NCBI RefSeq assembly: GCF_024330105.1
Contig: NZ_JANDHW010000010.1
Span: forward strand, 33,830-97,829
Direction of reading: 5' to 3'
DNA length: 64,000 nt
Source of the DNA: Coprobacter tertius
GTDB lineage: Bacteria; Bacteroidota; Bacteroidia; Bacteroidales; Coprobacteraceae
Below the pieces are notes generated by a model that saw nothing but the letters and a program-made list of their open reading frames with translations, was not told the DNA's origin and did no database searches. Below are positions 1 through 8,971 of the stretch, one piece after another; the first letter of the stretch is position 1, and each line of letters begins with the position of its first letter. The position numbers and the translations under genes were made by a program.

Positions 1-4
1 TCAT
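1..4 (-). CDS. Possible first codon of the next operon gene (biotinyl subunit)
   Basis: On the minus strand an ATG followed by A lies at the very left edge. In related Bacteroidales operons the gene after the OadG-like subunit is the biotin carboxyl carrier subunit of the decarboxylase, which usually begins Met-Lys. Only four bases are visible, so the identity is inferred purely from gene order. Confidence 0.25.
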
Positions 5-31
5 GTGTACATGTTTTATTTTTATTACTGG

Positions 32-76
32 TGATAAAGATCATTCCGCCGTATGTCTGTCGGTTGATCTTTATCA
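32..76. other. Intercistronic hairpin after the OadG-like gene
   Basis: Perfect 12-bp inverted repeat: TGATAAAGATCA at 32-43 and TGATCTTTATCA at 65-76, with a 21-nt loop. On the minus strand it starts just after the stop codon of the OadG-like gene and there is no U-run behind it, so it looks like an intercistronic stem that could stabilise or partly terminate the transcript. On the plus strand a T-rich stretch follows it. Confidence 0.5.
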
Positions 77-79
77 TTT

Positions 80-976
80 TTATTTTTTCAGATGCGGTGT
101 TTCGCGCAGTCCGTATATTTTTGAACTCCAAGGTGAATAATTACGGGCAACCCGGTGTATTGTCAATACAGTGTCTTCGTAATCATGATCTCCTCCCTGA
201 TGTTCGTTTAATGCCATGGCGATGGCAGCTAATACGGCTCCCGGTATTTCATTTTCAACTTGTGCATCTTTAACTTTCCCTGAGATTCCCTGAGCTTTCA
301 TTGCACGTCGTGTACTTAATCTTACCGATATTTTTCCGATAATACGGAATACGACATACAATGCGATGAGTGCCAGGAAAACAACCGACATGGCAGTAAG
401 CGCCATACCGACTCCGTCGGGATCATGCTCGGCGAAGTTCTCGACTTTGGGGTTGTTATTGATAACGAAGTTAGACGCTTCGGGTGTAGGATGAGGTAAT
501 ACTTTCAGGTCTCGGGATCCGTCTTGCGGAGCACCGAAACTTTGGTCTGGATCCAATACCGGAACTGTGATTTCATCGATCAGGTTTTTCCCACTCGCGT
601 CATATAAAGCAATGTAGTTTTCTTTATCGGGATTGAGCTCGAAGTTGGTATGGAATGTTCCGTGGTGCGGGAGTGCGTCGGCCCAAAGCAATACGACCTG
701 ACGAGGGCCGATCTGCGTGCGCAGATCGCCTTTCGAGATCATATATTTTTTCGGATTGTTCTTTTCATTAGTGATATAACATCCGGCCATTTGTACCGTT
801 GCCGCAGAATTGTTATATATTTCGATCCACGCACCTCGGTTCCCGAACGGATCCATATAATTGGAAACATTGTTGGTAAGCACCTCATTGATACGTAGAG
901 ACGAAGTCGATTGGGCATGAGCGCCGACAATGAGACCGAAAGCAAGTAACGCGCCGCCTATTATTTTCTTTATCAT
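80..976 (-). CDS. OadG-family gamma subunit with N-terminal lamin-tail domain
   Basis: 298 aa. Residues 1-21 form a signal peptide (ends AHAQ). Residues about 25-150 resemble a lamin-tail (LTD) domain, with the typical 'INE...AWIEIYN' opening. Residues about 190-215 are one membrane helix (GVGMALTAMSVVFLALIALYV) followed by a basic cytoplasmic tail, which is the OadG layout (oxaloacetate/methylmalonyl-CoA decarboxylase gamma chain). The gamma chain anchors and assembles the sodium-pumping decarboxylase at the inner membrane. It starts 20 nt after mmdA, so it is in the same operon. The fused exported LTD domain is not part of classical gamma subunits; its role is unknown to me. The family call is inferred from layout and context. 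Confidence 0.75.
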   Translation of the reverse strand: MIKKIIGGALLAFGLIVGAHAQSTSSLRINEVLTNNVSNYMDPFGNRGAWIEIYNNSAATVQMAGCYITNEKNNPKKYMISKGDLRTQIGPRQVVLLWADALPHHGTFHTNFELNPDKENYIALYDASGKNLIDEITVPVLDPDQSFGAPQDGSRDLKVLPHPTPEASNFVINNNPKVENFAEHDPDGVGMALTAMSVVFLALIALYVVFRIIGKISVRLSTRRAMKAQGISGKVKDAQVENEIPGAVLAAIAMALNEHQGGDHDYEDTVLTIHRVARNYSPWSSKIYGLRETPHLKK

Positions 977-996
977 AGCTTATTATTTTTAATAGG

Positions 997-2550
997 TTAT
1001 AATGGCAGGTTATCGTGTTTTTTTGCCGGATTATTCAATTTCTTGGTTTGTAATTGTTGCAAAGCCCTGATAATGCGGAAACGTGTATTACGCGGTTCTA
1101 TCACGTCATCGATGTATCCGTAACGGGCAGCATTGTAAGGATTGGCGAATGCCTTTTTGTATTCGGCTTCTTTTTCTGCTGCGGTAGCTTTCGGATCTTC
1201 GGATGCAGCTACTTCTTTGGCAAAAATGACTTCGACGGCACCAGCCGGTCCCATTACGGCTATTTCAGCGGTCGGCCATGCATAGTTTACATCTCCGCGT
1301 AAATGTTTCGAACTCATTACGCAGTAAGCGCCACCGTATGATTTACGCAAAGTGACTGTAACTTTGGGCACGGTAGCTTCACCATAGGCGTACAGCAATT
1401 TTGCTCCGTGCAGAATGACACCTCCGTATTCCTGACCTGTCCCCGGTAAAAATCCCGGTACGTCGACCAGTGTTACTAATGGGATGTTGAATGCGTCGCA
1501 GAACCGGACGAATCGAGCCGCTTTGCGAGATGCGTTTATATCGAGAGATCCGGCCATTACACTCGGCTGATTGGCGACAATGCCTACCGATTGTCCGTTG
1601 AAGCGGGCAAACCCTACGATAATGTTTCGTGCATAATCCCGGTGAACTTCGAGGAATTCTCCGTTATCGATAATACCACCGATTACTTCGTACATATCAT
1701 ACGCTTTATTAGGTGAATCGGGGATGATGTCGTTTAAACTGTCTTCGAGCCGGTCGATGGGGTCTTCACATTCGATCAACGGAGGCTCTTCCATATTGTT
1801 TTGGGGTAAGAAACTCAATAAGTGTCGGATGAGTTTAAGACCTTCTTCTTCGGTATCTACCGCAAAGTGGGCTACCCCCGATTTTGTCGCGTGTACGGTC
1901 GCTCCACCCAGTTGTTCCTGAGTTACATCTTCACCCGTAACGGTTTTAACCACTTTAGGACCGGTAAGGAACATATAACTGGTTCCTTGAGTCATGATGT
2001 TGAAATCGGTGAGTGCGGGAGAATAAACCGATCCTCCTGCACAAGGTCCGAAAATACCCGATATTTGAGGAATTACACCCGAAGCAAGGATGTTGCGTTG
2101 GAATATTTCGGCATAACCGGCTAACGCATTTACTCCTTCCTGAATACGAGCGCCACCCGAATCGTTTATACCGATGACCGGGGCTCCCATTTTCATGGCT
2201 TGGTCCATTAGTTTACATATTTTCATGGCGAATGTTTCGGAAAGAGAACCTCCGAAAACGGTAAAATCCTGGGCAAATATATACACCAGTCTCCCGTCGA
2301 TGGTACCTGTTCCGGTAACTACACCGTCACCCAGATAACTGTCTTTATCGATTCCGAAATTGGTACAACGGTGTCGTACAAACATATCGATTTCTTCGAA
2401 CGAGCCTTCGTCGAGAAGCATGGCGATACGTTCCCGAGCGGTATATTTCCCTTTTTTGTGTTGAGATTCTATTCTTTTTTCACCGCCGCCTAACCGGGCT
2501 TGTTCTCGCAGAGCGATTAATTCTTTTACTTTTTCAAGCTGGTTGCTCAT
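997..2550 (-). CDS. mmdA: Methylmalonyl-CoA decarboxylase alpha subunit (carboxyltransferase)
   Basis: 517 aa, the usual length for the carboxyltransferase subunit of biotin-dependent acyl-CoA decarboxylases. It transfers the carboxyl group from methylmalonyl-CoA to the biotin carrier; with the membrane beta subunit this drives sodium export and yields propionyl-CoA. Visible crotonase-fold signatures are SGGARIQEG (131-139) and [13 protein letters not shown] (168-180) in the N half, and [12 protein letters not shown] plus [17 protein letters not shown] in the C half. It lies 20 nt behind the epimerase gene and 20 nt before the OadG-like gene, consistent with one propionate-forming operon. A propionyl-CoA carboxylase beta subunit is the close alternative; the OadG neighbour favours the decarboxylase. 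Confidence 0.9.
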   Translation of the reverse strand: MSNQLEKVKELIALREQARLGGGEKRIESQHKKGKYTARERIAMLLDEGSFEEIDMFVRHRCTNFGIDKDSYLGDGVVTGTGTIDGRLVYIFAQDFTVFGGSLSETFAMKICKLMDQAMKMGAPVIGINDSGGARIQEGVNALAGYAEIFQRNILASGVIPQISGIFGPCAGGSVYSPALTDFNIMTQGTSYMFLTGPKVVKTVTGEDVTQEQLGGATVHATKSGVAHFAVDTEEEGLKLIRHLLSFLPQNNMEEPPLIECEDPIDRLEDSLNDIIPDSPNKAYDMYEVIGGIIDNGEFLEVHRDYARNIIVGFARFNGQSVGIVANQPSVMAGSLDINASRKAARFVRFCDAFNIPLVTLVDVPGFLPGTGQEYGGVILHGAKLLYAYGEATVPKVTVTLRKSYGGAYCVMSSKHLRGDVNYAWPTAEIAVMGPAGAVEVIFAKEVAASEDPKATAAEKEAEYKKAFANPYNAARYGYIDDVIEPRNTRFRIIRALQQLQTKKLNNPAKKHDNLPL

Positions 2551-2570
2551 AGTATGTCAGATTTATAAAT

Positions 2571-2984
2571 TTATTTTTTGTTGGGATCTTCACATAATTC
2601 GGTAAGGACGCTACAGGTCGATTTCGGATGCAAGAATGCAATATTCAACCCTTCGGCACCTTTACGGGGAGATGGGTCGATAAGTCTTACACCTTTACTT
2701 TCTGCTTCGGCCAATGCCTCGGATACATTCGGCGTGGCGAATGCGATATGATGTATTCCTTCGCCTCGTTTTTCGATAAATTTAGCGATGGTACTGTCTT
2801 CACTGGTGGGTTCCAGCAATTCTATTTTGGTTTGACCTATTTTAAAAAAGGCTGTTTTTACTTTTTGGTCCGGAACTTCTTCAACCGAGTAACATTTAAG
2901 ACCGAGTATGTTTTCGTAATATGGGAGAGATTCTTCGATGCTTTTAACGGCAATGCCTAAATGCTCGATGTGTGTAAGATTCAT
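2571..2984 (-). CDS. mce: Methylmalonyl-CoA epimerase
   Basis: 137 aa from the ATG at 2984. The frame is open further upstream (to 3092), but the family's conserved start (MNLTHIEHLGIAVKS) begins here and the promoter-like box at 3052-3059 lies inside the upstream extension. A glyoxalase/VOC-fold metalloenzyme that interconverts (R)- and (S)-methylmalonyl-CoA. Metal-ligand candidates are the His in 'IEHLGIAV' and in 'GIHHIAFA', and the Glu residues in 'KIELLEP' and 'LTELCEDP'. First gene of the operon with mmdA and the OadG-like gene; it supplies the right isomer between the mutase and the decarboxylase in the succinate-to-propionate route. Confidence 0.92.
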   Translation of the reverse strand: MNLTHIEHLGIAVKSIEESLPYYENILGLKCYSVEEVPDQKVKTAFFKIGQTKIELLEPTSEDSTIAKFIEKRGEGIHHIAFATPNVSEALAEAESKGVRLIDPSPRKGAEGLNIAFLHPKSTCSVLTELCEDPNKK

Positions 2985-3357
2985 AGTTTTTTTATTATTA
3001 ATTGGTTGAACAATGAGGATAAAAGGACGTTTTATCATTATCCTATCGCTACAAATGTAGATAATTTCGTTTGAATATGGAAAATTTTCCATAAATTATT
3101 TGATGGGGTAGGATAGGAGAACAAATCATTCGTTTTCGATGGAATTAAAGGGAGGTACTGACAAATCGACAGCAAAATATGACAAATAAAACTAACTTCA
3201 GACTCGTGCTCTGCCAAAAAAGAAACTTTCCGAATGTTGAAGTTTTGGCATACATTTTGAATATTCGGTAGTGTATTGTCTGAAACAAAAGGCCGTGTCC
3301 CGAGAGTTCAGGCAAATAAAATCAGTAAAGAATATAAACATTAAAAAATTATACACA
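2985..3357. other. Divergent intergenic region between mce and dnaK
   Basis: 373 bp without a convincing gene. It holds a minus-strand promoter box for the mce operon (3052-3059) and a pair of identical TGACAAAT direct repeats at 3159-3166 and 3180-3187, exactly 21 bp apart, on the dnaK side. No CIRCE-type inverted repeat was seen. A long potential leader of dnaK occupies about 3200-3357. Confidence 0.6.
3052..3059 (-). promoter_or_regulatory. -7 box of the mce-mmdA operon promoter
   Basis: On the minus strand this reads TACATTTG, an exact match to the Bacteroidetes TAnnTTTG -7 element. The -33 element is weak. Transcription would start near 3045, giving a leader of about 60 nt before the ATG at 2984. 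This also supports the shorter epimerase start. Confidence 0.5.
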
Positions 3358-5268
3358 ATGGGAAAAATTATTGGAATCGACTTAGGTACAACCAATTCTT
3401 GCGTTGCTGTTATGGAAGGAACAGAACCGGTTGTTATCGCTAACAGCGAAGGTCGTCGTACTACTCCTTCAATCGTCGCTTTTGTTGACGGTGGCGAACG
3501 CAAAGTGGGTGATCCTGCAAAACGTCAGGCTATTACTAATCCTACACGTACGATATTTTCTATTAAACGTTTCATGGGTGACACTTTTGACCAAGTGCAG
3601 GGAGAACTTTCTCGTGTACCTTATAAAGTTGTAAAAAGCGATAATAATACACCGCGTATCGATATTGACGGTCGGCTTTATTCACCACAGGAGATTTCTG
3701 CAATGATTCTTCAAAAAATGAAAAAAACTGCAGAAGATTATTTGGGACAGGAAGTTACCGATGCCGTTATTACAGTACCTGCTTATTTTAATGACTCTCA
3801 GCGTCAGGCAACTAAAGAAGCCGGAGAAATCGCAGGTTTGAATGTAAGACGTATTGTAAACGAACCTACGGCAGCGGCGTTGGCTTATGGGTTGGATAAG
3901 ACGAATAAAGACATGAAAATTGCCGTATTCGATTTGGGAGGCGGTACATTCGATATTTCTATTCTTGAATTAGGTGACGGTGTATTCGAAGTAAAATCGA
4001 CTAATGGTGATACTCATTTGGGAGGTGATGATTTCGACCACGTAATCATCGACTGGCTTGCCGATGAATTCCAGAAAGAAGAGGGTGTCGATTTGCGTCA
4101 GGACCCTATGGCTTTACAGCGTTTGAAAGAAGCTGCCGAAAAAGCAAAAATAGAATTGTCGAGTGCAACTTCTACCGAAATAAATCTTCCGTATATCATG
4201 CCGGTAAACGGGATACCCAAACACTTGGTAAAAACATTGACACGTGCAAAATTCGAACAACTTGCCGATAAACTTATTCAGGCTACGATCGAACCGTGTC
4301 GCCAGGCGTTGAAAGATGCCGGTCTTACGGCTTCTGATATTAATGAAGTAATTTTAGTGGGTGGTTCTACTCGTATTCCGGCTATTCAGGCTGTTGTTGA
4401 GAAATTTTTCGGAAAAGCACCTTCAAAAGGGGTTAATCCCGATGAGGTAGTAGCTGTAGGTGCTGCTATTCAGGGAGCTGTTCTTAGCGGTGATGTAAAA
4501 GACGTATTGTTGCTCGATGTAACGCCGTTGTCTTTAGGTATCGAAACTTTGGGTGGCGTTATGACCAAACTTATCGAAGCAAATACGACAATTCCTACTC
4601 GTAAATCGGAAGTGTTCTCTACGGCGGTAGATAATCAGCCTTCTGTTGAAATACATGTTTTACAGGGCGAACGTCCTATGGCAAAAGATAATAAGACGAT
4701 CGGTCGTTTTCATCTCGACGGTATTCCTGCTGCGATGCGGGGTGTACCTCAGATCGAAGTAACATTCGATATCGACGCAAACGGTATATTGAATGTTTCT
4801 GCAAAAGATAAGGGTACGGGAAAAGAACAAAGTATCCGTATCGAAGCATCGAGTGGTTTGTCTGAAGCCGAAATTAAACGGATGAAAGAAGAAGCTGCGG
4901 CTAATGCCGAATCGGATGCTAAAGAAAAAGAACGCATCGATAAATTGAATCATGCCGATGCCTTGATATTCCAAGCTGAAAAGCAGTTGAATGAGATGGG
5001 CGATAAGATTCCTGCCGATAAGAAAACGGCTATCGAAGGGGCTTTAGCCAAACTGAAAGAAGCTCATAAAGCTCAAGATATCGCAGCTATCGATACAGCG
5101 ACTAACGAACTTAATACCGTGTTACAGTCGGCTGCACAGGATATGTATAATGCACAGGGCGCTCAGCAACAAGCTGGTGGAGCAGGACAGCCTGGAGCAC
5201 AGCAACAAGGAGGTGCTAACAAAGGTGACGATCAGGTTACCGATGTTGACTTCGAAGAAGTGAAATAA
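3358..5268 (+). CDS. dnaK: Chaperone DnaK (Hsp70)
   Basis: 636 aa from the ATG at 3358. The frame is open from 3271, but the conserved N terminus [14 protein letters not shown] starts here. ATP-dependent cytosolic chaperone that works with DnaJ and GrpE. The nucleotide-binding domain has IDLGTTNS (phosphate 1), '[15 protein letters not shown]' (phosphate 2) and '[12 protein letters not shown]'; the substrate-binding domain starts about residue 390 with '[19 protein letters not shown]'; the lid ends in a Gln/Gly/Ala-rich tail and the canonical acidic end DVDFEEVK. Monocistronic: a strong terminator follows within 30 nt, and neither dnaJ nor grpE is adjacent. Direct repeats upstream may be operators. 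Confidence 0.98.
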   Translation: MGKIIGIDLGTTNSCVAVMEGTEPVVIANSEGRRTTPSIVAFVDGGERKVGDPAKRQAITNPTRTIFSIKRFMGDTFDQVQGELSRVPYKVVKSDNNTPRIDIDGRLYSPQEISAMILQKMKKTAEDYLGQEVTDAVITVPAYFNDSQRQATKEAGEIAGLNVRRIVNEPTAAALAYGLDKTNKDMKIAVFDLGGGTFDISILELGDGVFEVKSTNGDTHLGGDDFDHVIIDWLADEFQKEEGVDLRQDPMALQRLKEAAEKAKIELSSATSTEINLPYIMPVNGIPKHLVKTLTRAKFEQLADKLIQATIEPCRQALKDAGLTASDINEVILVGGSTRIPAIQAVVEKFFGKAPSKGVNPDEVVAVGAAIQGAVLSGDVKDVLLLDVTPLSLGIETLGGVMTKLIEANTTIPTRKSEVFSTAVDNQPSVEIHVLQGERPMAKDNKTIGRFHLDGIPAAMRGVPQIEVTFDIDANGILNVSAKDKGTGKEQSIRIEASSGLSEAEIKRMKEEAAANAESDAKEKERIDKLNHADALIFQAEKQLNEMGDKIPADKKTAIEGALAKLKEAHKAQDIAAIDTATNELNTVLQSAAQDMYNAQGAQQQAGGAGQPGAQQQGGANKGDDQVTDVDFEEVK

Positions 5269-5294
5269 CATAGGATTAATTTATAAGGAACCGG

Positions 5295-5353
5295 TAGAGG
5301 GATATAAATTTGCAACATAAGGTTGCGGGTTTTATATCCCTCTATGGTTTTTT
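5295..5353 (+). terminator. Rho-independent terminator of dnaK
   Basis: Long hairpin: TAGAGGGATATAAA pairs with TTTATATCCCTCTA, with an inner GCAAC/GTTGC stem, followed by TGG and a run of six T. Confidence 0.9.
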
Positions 5354-5367
5354 AATACGACTCGGCA

Positions 5368-6048
5368 ATGAAAAATGTTTTTACTTTATTTATGTTTCTG
5401 TTCATAATGGGTACGTTGTCGGCACAATCTGAAAAAGGCCGGAAACCTTTTTGGTTTGAACCCATAGACAGTACCAGGCAAAAAGAAATATTGGGAGAAA
5501 AGAATAGAAGTAAAACTCCTTCTTTTTACTATGAGTTACCGGCTCGTGAAAAGCAAATAGAGACAAAAGAAAAAAGACAGCCCGTACTAAAAACTCGTAA
5601 AAAAGGGACGTGGCGATTTGGCGGATCCTTCGGTCTTACGTTTAGCCGTGGAACGAGTATAAATATTTCTCCACAAATCGGTTACCAGTTCAATCGCTAT
5701 TTTACGCTCGGCGGAGGGGTAGGATATAATTATTATCGCTACGATGAAGGCTGGTATGAAAATTATAAGATGCATTATATCGGTCTCGATGTGTATGTTC
5801 GGCTTAATCCGATTCCTTATTTGGCTTTGCAAATTCAACCTGAAGTAAAACGTTATTGGGGGCATATCGGCAGTGCCAGTTATAAAGGAGACATTATTCC
5901 CTGCGTTTTGGCGGGGGCCGGAGGTACAATACCTTTGGGACGCACGGGAGGAATATCCGTAATGTTTTATTATGATCTGGTGCAGAACAGATATACGCCA
6001 TACGGTAAAAATATATTTTATTCTGTTGGTTACTCGTTTGGATTCTGA
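5368..6048 (+). CDS. Outer-membrane beta-barrel protein, hypothetical
   Basis: 226 aa. A signal peptide (1-19, ending LSAQ) is followed by a charged, Lys/Arg-rich linker of about 60 residues and then alternating aromatic/Gly-rich strands from about residue 80 to the C terminus (for example 'FGGSFGLTFSRGTSINISPQIGYQF', 'YFTLGGGVGYNYYRY'). The final residues 'IFYSVGYSFGF' end in Phe, as expected for a BAM-assembled barrel. It starts 15 nt after the dnaK terminator, so it probably has its own promoter or is read through. I do not recognise a specific family; porin or adhesin-like small barrel are both possible. Confidence 0.7.
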   Translation: MKNVFTLFMFLFIMGTLSAQSEKGRKPFWFEPIDSTRQKEILGEKNRSKTPSFYYELPAREKQIETKEKRQPVLKTRKKGTWRFGGSFGLTFSRGTSINISPQIGYQFNRYFTLGGGVGYNYYRYDEGWYENYKMHYIGLDVYVRLNPIPYLALQIQPEVKRYWGHIGSASYKGDIIPCVLAGAGGTIPLGRTGGISVMFYYDLVQNRYTPYGKNIFYSVGYSFGF

Positions 6049-6168
6049 CCGTTTATTGGCTAAGAGATAAGTAATAATACGGCTTATTTAATTTTGTTTT
6101 TCATTGCAAATCGAGAACTTTTCGGTATTGTGTACTGTTTAATATAATATGTATTAAATATAAAGATT

Positions 6169-6876
6169 ATGAAAACAATTATAGATCGTGCCGATACGAG
6201 AGGACATGCCAATCATGGTTGGCTCGATACATATCATACATTTAGTTTTGCCGGATATCACAATCCGGCACGGATGGGCTTTGGTGCCTTACGAGTTCTC
6301 AATGATGATAAAGTAGCTCCGGGCAAGGGCTTCGATACGCATCCGCACGATAACATGGAGATTGTCTCTATACCGTTAAAAGGATCTCTTAAACACGGAG
6401 ACAGTACGAATAATCAGCGGGTAATCACAATAGGAGATATACAGGTGATGAGTGCAGGAACCGGTATTATGCACAGCGAACGCAATAATAGTTCTACTGA
6501 ACCGGTCGAGTTTTTGCAGATTTGGGTTTTTCCGAAGTATAGAGATACGAAGCCCGGTTATCAAGATTACAGTATTCGCGATCTTGTAAAAAAGAATGAG
6601 TTATCCTTGATTATTTCACCCGATGATGAAGTGCCTGCTACTTTGGGACAGGATACTTGGTTTTCGATAGGAAATCTCGATAAGGGAACCGAAATTACCT
6701 ATCGTTTGCATGGTGAAAGTAATGGTGTATATATATTTGTCATAGAAGGTGAAATAGATGCGGGAGGAACGATCCTGGAACGTCGTGACGGTATGGGAGT
6801 ATATGAAACTCCGTCGATAACGTTAAAGGCGCTTACTGGATGTGAGGTATTACTGATGGAAGTCCCCATGCGTTGA
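6169..6876 (+). CDS. Pirin family protein
   Basis: 235 aa bicupin of the pirin/YhaK type. The N-terminal cupin carries the metal-ligand set H58, H60 (in 'THPHDNME'), H102 and E104 (in 'IMHSERN'). Some pirins have quercetin 2,3-dioxygenase activity and others act as redox-sensing regulators; the sequence does not tell which. C-terminal cupin about 150-235. Followed by a hairpin terminator near 6990. Flanked by unrelated genes, so context gives no substrate. Confidence 0.9.
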   Translation: MKTIIDRADTRGHANHGWLDTYHTFSFAGYHNPARMGFGALRVLNDDKVAPGKGFDTHPHDNMEIVSIPLKGSLKHGDSTNNQRVITIGDIQVMSAGTGIMHSERNNSSTEPVEFLQIWVFPKYRDTKPGYQDYSIRDLVKKNELSLIISPDDEVPATLGQDTWFSIGNLDKGTEITYRLHGESNGVYIFVIEGEIDAGGTILERRDGMGVYETPSITLKALTGCEVLLMEVPMR

Positions 6877-6989
6877 GGCCGAAAATCATAGAATGTCCGA
6901 AGGTATTATTTTGTCATATATATAATCATAGAGTTCCCTTTTCGTAAGGGCAGATATACTGACCGATCAAACGGGTCATGACAAAAGAT

Positions 6990-7010
6990 AAATGCCTTCG
7001 GGCATTTTTT
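6990..7010. terminator. Bidirectional terminator between pirin and MgtC-like genes
   Basis: AAATGCC-TTC-GGGCATTT hairpin followed by T-run on the plus strand. It sits between two convergent genes and touches the stop codon of the minus-strand gene. Confidence 0.8.
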
Positions 7011-7672
7011 TATTCTATTTTTTCAACCATCAGGTCGGGAAGATGTTGTATGTAATCGACGATATTATTTTCATCATCGTTATTTCTGCTTTTTATAACC
7101 AGTGTTACATGGTAAATAATCCGCGCTTCTATTTGTTCTTTTTTGGCTTCATAACTGACCATACGACCTCCGGTTTTTTTTATCATTTCCGAAATTTTTT
7201 GTAAGTTATCATGCGTTGTCGTAGAATACTGAATGAGTATGCTGTGCATACCGATATTTTTAAAAATGATGTTCAGTAATTCGAGGCCGAGCAAAGAGAA
7301 TAATGTCGCAAATATACCAATGCCGTAAAGACCGCCACCGATGGCCAATCCTATTCCTGAGGTGGCCCATACACCTGCGGCAGTTGTTAGTCCGCGAACG
7401 AATTGTTTTTGTATAATAATTGTTCCGGCACCGATAAATCCGATACCGCTTACTACTTGGGCGGCAACACGGCTGGGATCGAAACTTACGTTTTCATCAG
7501 ACAATACTCCCGCAAAGCCATATTGTGATACGATCATAATAAGGGCGCTTCCGATAGCCACGAGAAAATGGGTTCTGAAACCGGCTTCCTTTGCCCTGTA
7601 TTCTCGTTCTAAGCCGATGGCAACCCCTAAAATTCCTGCAAGACAAAGTCTTAATATAAATTCACCTAACAT
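7010..7672 (-). CDS. MgtC/SapB family membrane protein
   Basis: 220 aa from the ATG at 7672; the longer open frame (to 7768) adds a basic, non-conserved stretch across a promoter-like box at 7719-7726. The N half is the MgtC hydrophobic domain with about five membrane helices and the family signatures 'AIGLEREYRAKEAGFRTH', 'VVSGIGFIGAGTII' and 'AAGVWATSGIGLA'. The C half is a soluble ACT-like region. MgtC relatives are linked to growth at low magnesium and to control of membrane ATPases; the exact role of this homologue cannot be read from sequence. Single gene, convergent with the pirin gene. Confidence 0.88.
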   Translation of the reverse strand: MLGEFILRLCLAGILGVAIGLEREYRAKEAGFRTHFLVAIGSALIMIVSQYGFAGVLSDENVSFDPSRVAAQVVSGIGFIGAGTIIIQKQFVRGLTTAAGVWATSGIGLAIGGGLYGIGIFATLFSLLGLELLNIIFKNIGMHSILIQYSTTTHDNLQKISEMIKKTGGRMVSYEAKKEQIEARIIYHVTLVIKSRNNDDENNIVDYIQHLPDLMVEKIE

Positions 7673-8121
7673 AGATTTATTCTTTTTGCTGTGAAAGTAA
7701 TATTGTAAAGTTCTATTACAAATATACGTTTTCTTCCGCAAATAGAAAAAGTATAATTTGTAAAACAAGAAGGCCGAATAAATATTGTTTTTTTAATTTT
7801 TTTGTTGGACAGTAGTATCAAAACTAAGCCTGAAAATAAGTGTTGTTTATAATGAATATTTATTCTTTTTAGTAAAGAATTATAGATTAATAATTGTAAA
7901 GTATGAAATTAATTAGGGAAAAATAATGAAGATGTTTCTTTCTATTTTTAAAATGAGCAGGTATTTTAAGAATAATACTAGGTATTGCGAATAATTCATT
8001 AATTTTGTTCAGAATCATAATTTTGTTGTATATAGAAAATCATATTTTACAATAATATATAAAGTGGTAAAATGATTACTATTGTTGAGTACGGATGTAA
8101 TTTTTTTCGGAGAATTAAAGC
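7673..8121. other. AT-rich divergent intergenic region
   Basis: 449 bp, very AT-rich, without a gene. It contains CAAATATA at 7719-7726 (minus-strand TATATTTG, a -7 match for the MgtC-like gene) and TAATTTTG at 8018-8025 (plus-strand -7 match for the Nudix regulator, but without a well spaced -33 element). I see no RNA gene or repeat. Confidence 0.5.
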
Positions 8122-8841
8122 ATGAATACTGCGTTACCAAATATTTCGATAGACTGTGTCATTTTCGGTTACGATGCCGAGGGGTTGAAAGTATTGTTAT
8201 TTGAAGAGACCTATCTTATCGGAAGTAGAAAAATACACGCGTTGAAATTGCCGGGCGATCATATATTACAAAATGAAACATTGCAACAGTCGGCCGAGCG
8301 TGTATTGTATGAGCAAACCGGCGTACGAAATATATTTATACGTCAGTTTCAGGTATTTAGTGACCCTGATCGTTTAAAACACGGTAGTATCGATTTCGAA
8401 AGTATAAAGTCTCAGTTGCCCGATAGACGCGTAATTACCGTGGGTTTTTACTCTCTTGTAAACATTTCGGATATAAAGGATCCAATCAGTAAAAGAGCTT
8501 GCTGGATAAATTGTTATGAAGTGGGTCGTTTGATTTTCGATCATAACGAAATTTTGGATGCGGCTCTTGAAAGATTGCGGAAAGAGCTTTTGCATCATCC
8601 GATTGCTTTTGAGCTTCTTCCTGAGAAATTCAGTCTTACGCAATTGCAAAAATTATACGAAGCTATATTCAATACCGAGTTCGATAAGAGAAATTTCAGG
8701 CGTAAGATTGCAAAAATGAAATATCTTATTCCTTTAGATGAGTTCGAGACCGGGGTTTCTCATAAACCCGCAAGGTATTATTCTTTCGACAGGGAGATAT
8801 ATGAAACTACCCGAAGAGAAAATTTCGACTTTCGATTATAG
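8122..8841 (+). CDS. NrtR-like regulator with degenerate Nudix domain
   Basis: 239 aa. N-terminal Nudix-fold domain (about 1-145) and a C-terminal winged-helix (about 160-239, 'FSLTQLQKLYEAIFNTEFDK...FRRKIAKM'), the architecture of NrtR/AraR-type transcription factors of Bacteroidetes. The Nudix box is eroded: the second Gly of the opening GG is Asp (LPGDHILQNETL) and the REL-x-EE core is RVLYEQ, so hydrolase activity is unlikely and the domain probably only senses a ligand. Known relatives respond to ADP-ribose (NAD metabolism) or arabinose. The next gene is meso-diaminopimelate dehydrogenase, 130 nt away with its own promoter, so the target is not obvious. Confidence 0.82.
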   Translation: MNTALPNISIDCVIFGYDAEGLKVLLFEETYLIGSRKIHALKLPGDHILQNETLQQSAERVLYEQTGVRNIFIRQFQVFSDPDRLKHGSIDFESIKSQLPDRRVITVGFYSLVNISDIKDPISKRACWINCYEVGRLIFDHNEILDAALERLRKELLHHPIAFELLPEKFSLTQLQKLYEAIFNTEFDKRNFRRKIAKMKYLIPLDEFETGVSHKPARYYSFDREIYETTRRENFDFRL

Positions 8842-8913
8842 GCGTTTTTTTCTTTTTCGTTATTTTTTACATAACATCATTTTATTTTTCATTTTAATTT
8901 AGTGTATTTTTGC

Positions 8914-8921
8914 TACATTTG
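8914..8921 (+). promoter_or_regulatory. -7 box of the ddh promoter
   Basis: TACATTTG matches TAnnTTTG exactly. Transcription would begin about 8928, some 45 nt before the ATG. The -33 region is T-rich but has no clear TTTG. Confidence 0.5.
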
Positions 8922-8971
8922 CGAGTGTTTTTAAGACAACATTCTGTATAAATGCTAAGAATTAAAACAAT

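Noticed and set aside
3271..3357. 29-residue N-terminal extension of DnaK
   Set aside because: DnaK proteins begin at [14 protein letters not shown]; the extension is not conserved and lies in the leader.
3100..3357. CIRCE heat-shock operator upstream of dnaK
   Set aside because: No TTAGCACTC-N9-GAGTGCTAA-like inverted repeat is present.
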